DNA from: Macrostomum hystrix
Lineage: Eukaryota; Platyhelminthes; Macrostomidae
DNA length: 64,000 bases
Direction: 5' to 3'
Assembly (NCBI GenBank): GCA_950097015.1
Contig: CATNEN010000039.1
Location: 1,674,001-1,738,000, forward strand
The translations under genes and the position numbers were made by a program. Shown piece after piece: positions 45,240-56,357 of the stretch (position 1 is the first letter of the stretch; each line of letters begins with the position of its first letter). The notes under the pieces are model-generated. The model did no database searches, was not told the DNA's origin, and worked only from the letters and a program-made list of their open reading frames with translations.

Positions 45240-48206
45240 CTACTGGCTGCCACCCACAGGGTCGCCGACTTCGCCGGGGGCGCGACGTGTGGCCAGCACA
45301 ACCAGCACTTCGTTCTCCCACACATAGCGACCCGGGCCCAGCTGGCGCGTGTGCCGACTGTAGGCGGCCATGAAGTCGTCCATGAGGCTGGCTCGCTGCG
45401 CCTCCGGCAGCTGCGAAGTGAACGGCACCAGCCAGCTCAGATGGCCGCGACACTCCGCTTCGCTCTCCGTAGTGTACGTGAACGCCATCTTCTGGCAGAC
45501 CCTGACGGAAAAGCCGGCGGAAGACAGGATGTCGGCGAATGCGGCTGCGGGATCAGGCGCGACTCGCCAATCGGAGACGGCCGGGTCTTGCCAGCGGGTG
45601 GAGTGGGCAAACTCCTGCGGGGGTTCCGTTTCAAGCGATTAGCGGCTGCTGTGGCCTGCTGCAGCAGGATTGGGGAAGGCATTGCAGTGGCCACCAACAG
45701 CTGGATTGGGGAAGGCATTGCAGTGGCCACCAACAGCTGGATTGGGGAAGGCATTGCAGTGGCCACCAACAGTTGGATTGGGGATGGGATTGCAGTGGCC
45801 ACCAACAGCTGGATTGGGGAAGGCATTGCAGTGGCCACTAACAGCTGGATTGGGGAAGGGATTGCAGTGGCCACCAACAGCTGGATTGGGGAAGGCATTG
45901 CAGTGGCCACCAACAGCTGGATTGGGGAAGGGATTGCAGTGGCCACCAACAGCTGGATTGGGGATGGGATTGCAGTGGCCACCAACAGCTGGATTGGGGA
46001 TGGGATTGCAGTGGCCACCAACAGCTGGATTGGGGATGGGATTGCAGTGGCCGCTGCTGCAGCAGTGGGAATGGTGATTTGAATGTCTTTCAAATCAACC
46101 GGCTTGTGTCCGGGATGTTGCGCTTTGATTTGCCGAAAATAACGTCGTAAAACAATGCCTTTAGTAAATGCTTTGTTATAACTTTATGGTCATTTACCTG
46201 TGTGTTTTAGCTATAAAAATTATACAGCTTTTTATATAGATCTTGGCCGCCTTTTCAAATTTAGTTTGTTATACCACTCGCGAGTTTTATTAACATTATT
46301 TGAACTGTGTAATACTTACATTATTCTAATCGCACGATTGAGTTAATCCTATGCCAATGACGGCACTTGGCTCCTTATTTGCGGTTGCTAAAAATCCAAA
46401 TTTGGTGGTTCCAAATCTCTGATTGTTCAATTTCAGATAGCTATCTATCAGAAACAAGAAAGGAAATGTCCTATGTTAGATCTGTTAGCAGCATCACCTA
46501 ATGTGAAATAGCCCTACTAGCACTGATCCAAACTCAGAAGTAAGCGAGTAGATGACTCGCGAGTCAAGGGTTACGCAATCCACTCTAACGGCACCAGTTT
46601 TCATAACAGCTTAGATCTGCTTCTATTTCGTGAATGTCTTAATTTAGTTTATTGTTTGATAATCAAGTGCCTAATAAAATATAAGGTCAATCAGCAGCTA
46701 TGTATGGCTATGCTTAGTTTTTAGGACTGGAGAGTGACTAAGTGGAAAAGTGCAGCTTGGCAGATGTGAATTAGTTTTTTAATTTAGATATAAATGTTTG
46801 ACTTGCATAGAATAGGTTTGCAATAGCTACTGAGGGCAGGTCAAAACACAATTATTTAGGGATTATTTCTTATTTAGGTATACCATGCTTATCTATCTAG
46901 CTAGGCTATCCATGCTCAATGATAGATAGGCCTTTTTATTGCAAGGTCTAGGCCTAAATGGTTATAATAGTGCACTGACAGCAGACAAATATTTTTTACT
47001 TGTTAAAAACTTAATTCATCACAAAGATCAAACATTGTAGGGCAAGAGAGCCGAACTACCAGTCCCTAGCTTATCTGCCTAATAATGCTGCTAATTGTTC
47101 ACCTGTTTGATGCAAGCTAGGGCCTACCTATTAGGCTAGTATTATTTAACTTAAGCAATAAAATCCAGGCACCTAACTCAATGAAATTAGCTAACAGTTT
47201 TAAGCCTAGCCCAGGCCTGTCTTGTCTTAACTTTTTCAACAACACATTGGCCTATAACCTGGCTAGGTCAAGGCAAGCTTTATTATCATGATCAGGCCAT
47301 TATTTACCTTGATTGTAGGCCCCCACTTATGAGTCATGGCTAGATCCTTCATAGTAGCTTGAAAGTTGAGCCCAGGTCTGATGCCGAGGACGTGAAACAT
47401 AAGTGTTCTGTTAGGCCTCATTAACTGCTTCAGGCTTTCTAGACAGTTGGTCAGGTTCTTGATCCAGTGCAATGTCAGGAAGCTGCTGATGAGGTCATAC
47501 TCAATGGCTGGTAGGTAAGCATGCCAATTCAGCTTGTTCAGATCGACCAGGTGCAATTCAAGCTCTGTGCCTTCCTCCAAAGGTGTTGAGTCCTCTAGGC
47601 CTTGCTCAGTTGCAAACTTAAGGAAGTTTGGATTCTAAAATGCAAATTTATATAGGTCCAGCAATATATTTACTTGAGAAATTAAAATAAGCAATTTTTC
47701 AAGTATTAAAAGTCTATATTACCTTTGGATAAAAATTTAGCTACTTTAATTTTCTTTTTTGTTTTTTCTAAAATAAACTAGAAGTAAGCAGACTAGAACA
47801 TATAGATAGCATGCCCATTGCAAGGGTTAACAAAGAAACTGAATTAACTAGGCCTACACAATGCTAAGTCTCAGTAGCTTGGCAAGACAACATTTCTTAA
47901 ATTGGCTAGTAGACAAGTAGAATAGTAGTATGTATTAAGCTGACTTACCCAATCCAAACCAACAATTTTATTGGCACCAACTTTTCTTGCAAACAATTTT
48001 GTATTCTCACAAGTTCCACAGCCAAGGTCAAGAATAGTACATTTTCTTTTCACTTCAGTAGAGGCTATCGGTCTAGACCAAGATCCAACACTTGCTTGAA
48101 AAGCCTCCAGTGGAAAGAATTGATTAGTAGCGTCAAATACTATCTCTTTAACTAATCTATGATTATTAGAATATGTTTTTGCATCTAAGAAGACAATGCT
48201 ATCCAT
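45240..48206 (-). CDS. SAM-dependent methyltransferase (class I, JHAMT-like), three exons
   Basis: Exons on the - strand: 48206-47949, 47634-47308, 45614-45240; all are phase 0 and together encode 319 aa. The first ends in motif I, ILDLGCGTC, and the strand-2 acidic residue (IVGLDW), followed by a clean gtaagt donor. The second has YDLISSFLTLHWI, a motif-IV-like segment, and PNRTLMFHVLG. The third encodes the C-terminal substrate-side region ending in ENEVLVVLATRR. The layout resembles small-molecule methyltransferases such as juvenile-hormone/farnesoic-acid O-methyltransferases; the substrate is unknown. Intron 2 (1.7 kb) holds a 36-bp array beside exon 3. Exon 3 is GC-rich while exons 1-2 are AT-rich. 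A non-coding 5' exon may end at a gtaagt donor at 49449. Confidence 0.8.
45660..46068. repeat. 36-bp minisatellite, intron 2 of the methyltransferase gene
   Basis: About 11 copies with core ccaccaacagctggattggg and variants gaaggcatt/gatgggatt. On the gene's strand it lies just upstream of the acceptor of the last exon (45614). Confidence 0.95.
46080..47300. other. AT-rich intron sequence of the methyltransferase gene
   Basis: No further exon, array or mobile element recognised. The texture changes here from array-rich to AT-rich DNA with many AGGCCT hexamers. Confidence 0.45.
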
Positions 48207-48209
48207 TTT

Positions 48210-49440
48210 TACTATTTTTAGCAATCTATAACTAAAGCTAATAGACTTAATTTTACCTTAAGGAATGTTTTGCTTTCCTAATAAGATCGAATTTCAGTCT
48301 ACTAATATATATAATAATTATTTATTATAGCTTAGGCTAAAAATGAAAGTTGCTTTGCTATTTATTCAATAGCAAGTTGTCAAAATAATTTCAAGGTACA
48401 ATATAATATACTTCAAAAGTGAAGTAATTATTTGATTTTAGTAGTTAGATAGGCCTAATCTATTTTGATAGATAGTTTGTTACAAAACTAGGATTTCAAT
48501 TCATTGTTGGGAGCTTAATAAGGGTATAGTCCTTATAAATAAGTGGATTATGTTAATAAATATAATGACCAATAGGGAAAAGGCCTCTAATAATAGCCTG
48601 GTATAGTAGCTAGTTAGCTTGTTTTTATTCTAATCTCATTGGCTGAAAATTAGTCAAGCAAGGACGAAATACTAATGTTCATCCATTGATACCACTAGGC
48701 TCAAGCCTTTTGCCAAGTTAGGGTCTGGTTATCTATGCTCAGCACAGGCTAATGCACAGGCTTTCACTCAATATACCAAACAGAAACAGCTAGGCTATTA
48801 ATAGCCAGCTAAGTGTGCAGTCGTTTTTGTCTAAAAGACCTAGAGCCAGGTAAAGGCTTTAGGTTGTACACTTGATAGGCCCCCCTAGGAAAAGTTCTAA
48901 GAACGACAGGTCTGTTTCTAACATAGCCTAACAATGTCATGGAAAAGCACTGATTACCCTAGTAGCCTACCCTAGCTTAAACCTCTAGCTAATCTTGAAA
49001 CAGCCTGGAAAGGTGACAAAAATACCCAGAAATTGAATGGGCCTACGAAGTACAATGGTGGTAATGCACACTTTTAGCTAGGCCTACATTTCATAGGTAA
49101 ATGATTGTACCGAGTAAGCCTACCGAAACTGTAGGAACTGTGGAATACAGTTCCACTGCATACACAGGGAATACACATAGGCCTACTGCTTTGTAGTCGG
49201 GATGAGACCACGCTACTTTGGCCTAGCTCAAAAATATTGTTAAGTATTTTAATACAATAATGTTTCTAACCCTGCAGTTGCAGTAGACCCTACTGCAAAT
49301 AGGCCTACCTGATAAATAAGTACCAGATGTATGGATGATAAATAGAAAAATCTTGTTTTTGAAACTAATAAAGACTCAGGTCAGATAGCTAGGCACATAA
49401 ATGAATAGTAGGCCTATGTATGTAAGACGAAGTGCAATTG
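48210..49440. other. AT-rich upstream region or 5' intron of the methyltransferase gene
   Basis: No coding segment found. A short - strand open segment ending at a gtaagt donor (49449) could be a 5' UTR exon; its ATG reading frame does not join the coding exon in phase. Confidence 0.35.
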
Positions 49441-49776
49441 AACACTTACCTCATTGTTGCTAGCATCTTCCATTCATTAAGGAAGCAAGATTGTAGCTCG
49501 TCCTAGTCGAACTTATTTTAGACCTGTGCTTCACATTCAATCCTAGTTTCATTTTAAAAGCTTTTTAGCTGTTTGCAATGCTGGCAGAGTTGGACTAAAT
49601 TACACATAAAATATAGGTCGTATGCGAGAAACACATTCAGGTTATAAACTTTCTAATCAGATCCTTGCCTTGCCTCACCGACTTCTCCAGTCCGATTAAA
49701 GTGTTTCAAGAAAACAAGATCTAGATACTTTATGTTTAGCGGTCGTAATGTTATAATGTCCTTGACCGAATTTTCT

Positions 49777-49798
49777 GATTGGCGCAGGGGGCGGGGCC
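49777..49798 (-). promoter_or_regulatory. CCAAT box and GC box, putative promoter
   Basis: GATTGG (CCAAT on the - strand) followed by ggggcggggcc, in a local GC-rich island upstream of the - strand methyltransferase gene. The orientation of the CCAAT and the location fit a TATA-less promoter for that gene, though it could also fire toward the + strand. Confidence 0.45.
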
Positions 49799-50480
49799 AG
49801 TGATACAATTCAGTCTGGGTGTGGGGTTGGTGAGACGGAACCGCGCGGGCACGCGGGAGTGTGAATCATCTCTTCCCCCCTAATTGCACCTTCAAAAAAT
49901 ATCTGGCGCTGAGTGGAATCGAGTGGTGAGTGGGGTGAGAAAAACTAGGTCAAAGACTTTACTATTTCAAAGGTCAGTATAGAATCACATGACACTGACA
50001 TTTAGTTTTTATTCATCTAGTAATTACGGTATCCTATTAATGTGCTATTCGAGCTCGGTTCTTTCGAAATGAAATTTTAAGTTCATCTTGTACTTACGAA
50101 GATAGGACGCGCATAGTGAATAGTTAGTTTTTATGCAGGCAAATGCAACAAATGTGAATTGTTCTCTTATCTGTTTACTCGTCGCGCCCTTGTATGTGTT
50201 CAAATTTATTTACGCTAAGTCGTTTTTATTTATGGATTGTTAGCCATGCAGGTCCAAGGTATTATAGTACAGCCCAAGGTCAAAGCCATAATTTAGAATA
50301 AAAATAAGCTTATAACAAATTTAGTATTGTTATAGAAAATCCTTCCTCTTGTTGCCTTTTTGTTTTTTTACCTATCGTGTGCTGTGCTATCCACAGAACT
50401 TACCAACAGAACTTCTGTGGTGCTAAGATAAGTTCTGTGGTGCTATTCAAACCTAACCTATCCACTTCCACAAGGATAAG

Positions 50481-50768
50481 TGGTTTAAAGAGTATGTTTC
50501 AATATTATTATTTTTCATTATTTGTAATTTATTGCACGCGTACTCAATTTCTACCCCCCATGCGCTGAGTCATTTTCTCTCTGGCGGCAACTCATTCTTG
50601 GACTTCAGCATGTACGTTTATTTGCCCACCCCAATTAAATTGATTTAAATAGACTACTGGTCGTTAGCAGCGCTGAGAGTGACCGCGTCGTTTATAGCCT
50701 ATAGTTTCAAAGCTCAATTGACGGCCTACTTAGTTTCTTTTCAATAGTTGAGAACTAGCTCACAAACA
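50481..50768 (+). repeat. 5' LTR of the BEL/Pao element
   Basis: 288 bp, starting tggtttaaag and ending cacaaaca. By eye it is base-for-base identical to 57132-57419. Confidence 0.96.
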
Positions 50769-50770
50769 TT

Positions 50771-50782
50771 TGGTAGCAGAGC
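50771..50782 (+). promoter_or_regulatory. Primer-binding site
   Basis: TGGTAGCAGAGC begins 2 bp after the 5' LTR. From general knowledge, the first ten bases are complementary to the 3' end of animal initiator tRNA-Met; this was not checked against this genome's tRNAs. Confidence 0.65.
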
Positions 50783-50852
50783 GTGGTTTGTCAAGCCACC
50801 AGACATCGCTTATAATAGTGCAAGTCCGAGCTAGCCAATACAGTAGGCAGAA

Positions 50853-53800
50853 ATGAGCGACGATGAAGAACAGAAGAAACCGCCAGAGCTCGACGTGTCA
50901 TCGCTGAACGCTCTTAGGCGACAAAAGGCAAAGTGCAAGTCTGCACTCACCAAGAGCCGCAGTAGGCTCTCGTGGTTGCTCATCACAGACGAAAAGGAGG
51001 CCATTCAGAGAGAATGCGAGACCGTCACCAAAGCGTACGAGGAGGCGGCAGAAGTTCTCCAGCAGCTTTGCGATGAGCTAGAACAGCAACCGGATCCAGG
51101 GGCACAGAAAAAGCTGCTCGACGAGATCGACACAATCGAGGACGACTATAGAACAGCTATGCAGGCGGTTCAGCGGTACCTCATGGGCCGCACAGCACCG
51201 CGAACAACATCGACTACAGCTACGGCGGCACCTGAGGAGGCAGCAGCGGCAGCAGCGGCTCAGCCACTGTGTGGAGCCAGCCGAGGCCAGCGATTCGGAT
51301 TCAGCGAGGCGGCGCCGGAGCTCCTGCAAAGTCAACAGCAGCAAAATCCGTACAGAGGATGGAGTGGTGAGTTTGGCTACCTGTCTTCAAACCAGCGAAG
51401 GGGTTTCGAGAAGGAGGACGATGATCTAGCCAGCGCTTCTGGTGACTGCTGTGAGCGTAGAGTGGGCAATTCTTCAGAGCAGCAACTATCGAAGGATCTC
51501 TGGAAGATGCTCCGTAGAGTGGAGATTCCTACCTTTTATGGCGACAAGCAGCAGTATGAAGCGTGGAAGGCAGCCTTTATGGCTTGCATTGATAGGGCGC
51601 CTGCAACTCCGGAATTCAAGCTGCTTCAGCTGCGCCAGTATCTGAAGGGAGCAGCGCTGAAAGTGATCGAGCACCTGGGTCACTCGGCAGCGGCGTATGA
51701 GGCGGCGAAGGAGAGGCTGGAGCGAGAGTATGGTGGCAAGAGGAGGCAGTTGGCTCTTTATTTAGAAGAATTAGACAGTTCTCCACCTGTGAAGCAGAAT
51801 AGTGCAGAGGAGTTGAAGAAGTTTGCGAATCTCTTAGACGTTGCTGTTATTAATCTAGAAGAAACTGGCAAGAACACCGAACTCAGCGATGGCCTACTGT
51901 ATGCTAGATTGCAGAAAAAGCTCCCAGAGCCGATGGTCGCAGCGTTTCGCCGTTGGCTATTCGAGAAAGAGAAAGCAGAGGGTGTAAGGACACTTCGAGA
52001 ATGGGTGCTGCGTGAGTCCGAGTTCCGGACTCAGGCAGCAGAGATTGTGCACGGAGTAGCCACTTCCAACCAGGAGCAACCAAAGAAAGAAGGGAAGCAG
52101 AAGACTTTCCACGTGATACATCAAAGCAAAAGCTCAGGCGAGAGGTACTCTTGTGTTGTTTGCAAGGAGCCGCACGAACTGTGGAAGTGTCCAGTGTTTG
52201 CAAAGCTGTCGTCCGAAAATCGATGGAAAGCTGCTCAGGAAGCCAGGGCTTGTTTCCGGTGTCTAGGACATGGCCACAGTGCTATGAACTGTCGACGAGG
52301 TCGCAAGTGTGGCATTGACGGTTGCAGCAAAACACACCATCGTTTGCTGCACTCAACAGCAAGATCAGAGGCAAAAGAAAAGCCCGAGGCAGCTTCAGCG
52401 GCAAAGCAGCAAGCTGAGAAATACCAGCCAAAAGCAGAAACTGTGACTATGGTGTCCAGGGAGGCTAGTGCAGTGTCGCTGCGAACGGTGCCAGTCATTC
52501 TTAAGTCGAATAGACGTGCGGTGAAGGTCAACGCCTTGCTGGATGACGCCAGCACGAAGACGTACTTGAATGCAGAGATCGCCGCAGAGCTGGGATTGCA
52601 AGGCAAGCAGGAATCAGTTCAGGTGAATGTGCTGAATGGACAAGTTGAGACTTTTATGACAGCGCCAGTAACATGCACGTTGGAGAGTGTGGATGGACAG
52701 ATCAGTAAGCAGATCACGGCTTTCACGACGGACAGTGTCACCGGAAGCATGGAAGTCGTAGACTGGCAGAAATTGGCGTCGAAGTGGCCGCACTTGGCTA
52801 GCATTCCGTTCGAGAAGATGCAGACACCGCCGATTGTTGATCTGCTGATCGGTGTCGACTATGCCGACTTGCATTCATCCCGCCTGGAAGTTTGTGGTAA
52901 GCCTGGAGATCCGCAAGCCCGACTAACGCCTTTGGGTTGGACGTGCATCGGCAAGGTTGATGAAGTTTCGGAGCGTTCATTGTTCGCAAATACGTTCTTC
53001 AGTGGAAGTAGGATTGAGAACCTGGAGCCATTGTTACGTCAATTCTGGGAGGTGGAGGAGGTTCAACGAATGGAATCAGCTCTAGTCACAGAGGAAGAGC
53101 AGATTGCGTTGGAGCGTACTAGGTCGTCACTAAAGTTCGTCAACGGGCGCTACCAAGTTGGTGTTCCATGGAGAGCGGACGTGAAGATCCAGACCAACAA
53201 CTTCGAGATGGCCATCAAGCGGCTAGGCAACACCGAGAAGCGGCTCTTGAAGGACCTGGAAGTAGCAAAGCAGTACCAGGATGTAATCGATCGCTATGAG
53301 AAAATTGGCTACATCAGGAGGGTGCTTCAAAATGAACAAGAGCCTGCGAACCGGTACTACCTTCCGCATTTTCCAGTAGTACGGATGGACAAAGCAACGA
53401 CAAAAGTTCGCATCGTCTTCGATGCTTCTGCGGGAGGCGAACAGTCTTTGAACAGCCTGATGCTGGCAGGGCCGAAGCTTCAGCAAGATCTGGTTGGCGT
53501 TCTGCTGCGCTTCAGAAGACATCCAGTAGCAGTTGCTTGCGACATTTCTGAAATGTACCTGCAAATTGAGATCGCACCAGAAGATCGAGCAGCGCACAGT
53601 TTTCTTTGGCGGGACATGGATCCGATGAAGGCACCGCAGACATTCGAGTTCAACAGAGTCGTTTTTGGAGCAACGAGCTCACCATTTCTGGCGCAATTTG
53701 TGACACAAGAGCACGCGAAGAAGTTGAAGCATGAGTTTCCTGCTGCAGCAGAAACGGTACTCCAGTCGACTTATATGGATGACTGTCTGGATTCTAAGAA

Positions 53801-56357
53801 AACTGACGCAGATGCCATTCAGTTGTACCAGGAGCTCAGTCAATTGTGGGAGCGAGCTGGCATGCATGCCCGAAAGTGGATCTCTAACTCAAGAGAATTG
53901 CTTGCGCGTGTCGCCCCGGAGGATAGGGTCGCGGAGGTGAACCTGGATGGACAACCGTTGCCGGTTTCGAAGACGCTTGGAGTCGTCTGGAAAGGTGAAA
54001 ACGATGAGTTCACCTTTGCTGCTGATGGCAAGTCGAGTCCAGTTAAGTCGAAGAGGGAGCTACTCAAGAGATTAGCGTCAGTTTACGATCCTCTCGGCCT
54101 CATTGCACCATTCACGGCACAGGCAAAAATTCTCCTTCAGGAGCTGTGGTGCAGCGGGCTTGACTGGGATGAAGCGCCGGATGAAGTCCTACAAAAGAGA
54201 ATCCAAGCATGGTGCGACGACTTGGCGACTTTGAACTGCTTTCGAGTTGACCGTTGTCTGCAGCTCTCTAGTGTGCCTACTCAGTCTCAGCTACACTGTT
54301 TCGTTGACGCTTCTGAAAAGGCCTACGGAGCGGTGTGCTATCTAAGATGCAAGTATGCCGACTTCTCAACATCCGTTCGTCTCATCGCGGCGAAGTCTCG
54401 AGTTGCACCCGTAGCAACCATGAGTATCCCGAGGCTGGAGCTAATGGCAGCAGTCGTTGGGCTTCATCTTACGGTCAAGATTGCCAAGGCGCTGGAGATC
54501 AACATCAAGGACGCAGTTTTCTGGTCCGACAGCATGAATGTCCTGTACTGGATTCGTGGCAGAGGCCGTTTCTTCAAGTCGTTCGTTGCGAATCGCGTCG
54601 GTGAAATCCAGCAGGCAACTGATCCGATTCAGTGGCGATACGTGCCGACAGCGTGCAATCCTGCGGATCTGCTGTCACGAGGAGCCAAAATCAGTCAGCT
54701 GACCGAGGAGCAGACATGGAAGAGCGGTCCGGAGTTTCTGCATCAAGAGCAGTGCGCATGGCCAAGCACCGTGCTAGAGCGACCAGAGGGCCTAGAAACG
54801 CGGAATTCTAAGAAGAATTCAGTCGCGGCCGAGGTGGTCCTGAGTGCGAATCTTGTCAGCTGCGAGCAACGCAGAACAATAGAACGGCTTGACCCGAGTA
54901 GGTTCTCAAGTTGGCTGCGCTTCTTGCGGTTGAATGCTTGGATCAGTCGGTTCGTCAACAACTGCCGTTTCGAACCACAGCACCGAACTCGAGGAGAGCT
55001 ACAACCGGCAGAGCTGGAGGATGCTGAGCTAAGAATCATCAAGGAAGCTCAGCAAGATGCATTTAGTACGGAGCTTTCCGCTTTGAAGAAGAACAAGAGC
55101 GTTGTTGAGAGCAGCAAGCTGGCCGGCATGCATCCGAAAATCGATCCGAATGGCGTGATCCGCTCGGAGAGCCGACTGCAGCGAGCCGAAGCACTGCCCT
55201 TTAGCACCCGATCGCCGATTATTTTGCCAAAGCACCATCCGGTGACAGAGCTGATCATCAAACACCACCACGAAAGAGCGTACCATGGCGGCACCAATCA
55301 AGTACTCGCAGCATTGACCGCGCGATTTTGGATTCCAGCAGGCCGTGAAGCCATTCGAGATTGGGAAGCTAAGTGTTCGGAGTGCAAGAGAAGAAGAGCC
55401 AAGCCAGCTTCGCAGTTAATGGCGCCATTGCCTCCAGATCGGCTAGAACCACTAAGAGCGTTCACGAAGGTGTCAGTGGATTTCGGCGGACCATTCCTGA
55501 CGAAGCAGGGTCGAGGACGTGTTCGGCAGAAGCGTTACTTGACGCTCTTCACGTGCATGGCAACGCGTGCAGTCCACTTGGAGATGGCGTACGGCCTTGA
55601 TACGAGCAGTTTCCTTAATGCTCTATTTAGAATGATCAGCCGCCGAGGTCAGATTCAAGAAATATTTTCAGACAATGGAACAAATTTCGTAGGAGCCGAC
55701 AAAGAATTGAAAGCGCTGTGGAAGTCGGTGGACAAGAACGAATTGCAGTTGCGCACATGCCACATGCCGATCAAGTGGCATTTTAATCCACCTGCAGCTC
55801 CGCACTTCGGCGGTGTCCACGAGTCCATGATTAAGTCGGCAAAGAAAGCGATCAGTGCGATCCTGACAACAGCAGAAGTCAGCGATGAGGAGCTGGTGAC
55901 AGCGTTTACGGGAGCTGAGTCGCTGTTGAACTCGCGGCCGTTGACATACCAGTCATCGCATCCGGGCGACGATCCTGTCCTGACGCCGGCGCATTTTCTG
56001 TACGGACACGTCGGCGGGCAGCTGGCACCGGAGATCGCAGCTGATGAGGCGTTCAATCCTACCAAGCGGTGGCGTTACGTGCAGCAGCTGGTGAAGGCGT
56101 TCTGGCGTCGGTGGTTGCGAGAGTGGCTACCCGGCCTCGGAGCTAGGAGCAAGTGGCGGCGAGTGCAGCCCGACCTGAAGCCTGGCGATGTCGTTCTGTA
56201 CGTCTGCCCTGACAGCCCGCGGGGACACTGGCCGCTGGCTCGAGTTCTGGAGGTGTACCCGGGCAGCGACGGCCACGTGCGAGTAGCGAAGGTGCAAGTG
56301 GCGGATAGGATGCTGATCAGGCCTATCAACAAGCTGTGCCCATTGATAACTTATTGA
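50853..56357 (+). CDS. BEL/Pao gag-pol polyprotein, intact
   Basis: One frame of 1834 aa encoding the whole transposition machinery. Order by approximate residue: Gag-like N-terminal coiled region (1-420); zinc knuckles of CxxC type with CFRCLGHGHSAMNC (about 436-495); retroviral-type aspartic protease with LLDDAST at about 562; reverse transcriptase with the YMDD box at about 974; RNase H with FVDASEKAYGA at about 1150 and the WSDS motif near 1227; integrase HHCC zinc domain (from about 1470) and catalytic core with SVDFGG, SDNGTNF (about 1606) and GGVHES; and a C-terminal domain typical of BEL/Pao integrases. The start codon follows the primer-binding site by 70 bp. No stop or frameshift was seen. 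The protease has D-D-A-S instead of the usual D-S/T-G. Confidence 0.96.
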   Translation: MSDDEEQKKPPELDVSSLNALRRQKAKCKSALTKSRSRLSWLLITDEKEAIQRECETVTKAYEEAAEVLQQLCDELEQQPDPGAQKKLLDEIDTIEDDYRTAMQAVQRYLMGRTAPRTTSTTATAAPEEAAAAAAAQPLCGASRGQRFGFSEAAPELLQSQQQQNPYRGWSGEFGYLSSNQRRGFEKEDDDLASASGDCCERRVGNSSEQQLSKDLWKMLRRVEIPTFYGDKQQYEAWKAAFMACIDRAPATPEFKLLQLRQYLKGAALKVIEHLGHSAAAYEAAKERLEREYGGKRRQLALYLEELDSSPPVKQNSAEELKKFANLLDVAVINLEETGKNTELSDGLLYARLQKKLPEPMVAAFRRWLFEKEKAEGVRTLREWVLRESEFRTQAAEIVHGVATSNQEQPKKEGKQKTFHVIHQSKSSGERYSCVVCKEPHELWKCPVFAKLSSENRWKAAQEARACFRCLGHGHSAMNCRRGRKCGIDGCSKTHHRLLHSTARSEAKEKPEAASAAKQQAEKYQPKAETVTMVSREASAVSLRTVPVILKSNRRAVKVNALLDDASTKTYLNAEIAAELGLQGKQESVQVNVLNGQVETFMTAPVTCTLESVDGQISKQITAFTTDSVTGSMEVVDWQKLASKWPHLASIPFEKMQTPPIVDLLIGVDYADLHSSRLEVCGKPGDPQARLTPLGWTCIGKVDEVSERSLFANTFFSGSRIENLEPLLRQFWEVEEVQRMESALVTEEEQIALERTRSSLKFVNGRYQVGVPWRADVKIQTNNFEMAIKRLGNTEKRLLKDLEVAKQYQDVIDRYEKIGYIRRVLQNEQEPANRYYLPHFPVVRMDKATTKVRIVFDASAGGEQSLNSLMLAGPKLQQDLVGVLLRFRRHPVAVACDISEMYLQIEIAPEDRAAHSFLWRDMDPMKAPQTFEFNRVVFGATSSPFLAQFVTQEHAKKLKHEFPAAAETVLQSTYMDDCLDSKKTDADAIQLYQELSQLWERAGMHARKWISNSRELLARVAPEDRVAEVNLDGQPLPVSKTLGVVWKGENDEFTFAADGKSSPVKSKRELLKRLASVYDPLGLIAPFTAQAKILLQELWCSGLDWDEAPDEVLQKRIQAWCDDLATLNCFRVDRCLQLSSVPTQSQLHCFVDASEKAYGAVCYLRCKYADFSTSVRLIAAKSRVAPVATMSIPRLELMAAVVGLHLTVKIAKALEINIKDAVFWSDSMNVLYWIRGRGRFFKSFVANRVGEIQQATDPIQWRYVPTACNPADLLSRGAKISQLTEEQTWKSGPEFLHQEQCAWPSTVLERPEGLETRNSKKNSVAAEVVLSANLVSCEQRRTIERLDPSRFSSWLRFLRLNAWISRFVNNCRFEPQHRTRGELQPAELEDAELRIIKEAQQDAFSTELSALKKNKSVVESSKLAGMHPKIDPNGVIRSESRLQRAEALPFSTRSPIILPKHHPVTELIIKHHHERAYHGGTNQVLAALTARFWIPAGREAIRDWEAKCSECKRRRAKPASQLMAPLPPDRLEPLRAFTKVSVDFGGPFLTKQGRGRVRQKRYLTLFTCMATRAVHLEMAYGLDTSSFLNALFRMISRRGQIQEIFSDNGTNFVGADKELKALWKSVDKNELQLRTCHMPIKWHFNPPAAPHFGGVHESMIKSAKKAISAILTTAEVSDEELVTAFTGAESLLNSRPLTYQSSHPGDDPVLTPAHFLYGHVGGQLAPEIAADEAFNPTKRWRYVQQLVKAFWRRWLREWLPGLGARSKWRRVQPDLKPGDVVLYVCPDSPRGHWPLARVLEVYPGSDGHVRVAKVQVADRMLIRPINKLCPLITY

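Noticed and set aside
49450..49480. Coding first exon of the methyltransferase starting with MEDASNNE
   Set aside because: It ends at a good donor, but no acceptor before 48206 joins it in phase without a stop; at most it is a 5' UTR exon or uORF.
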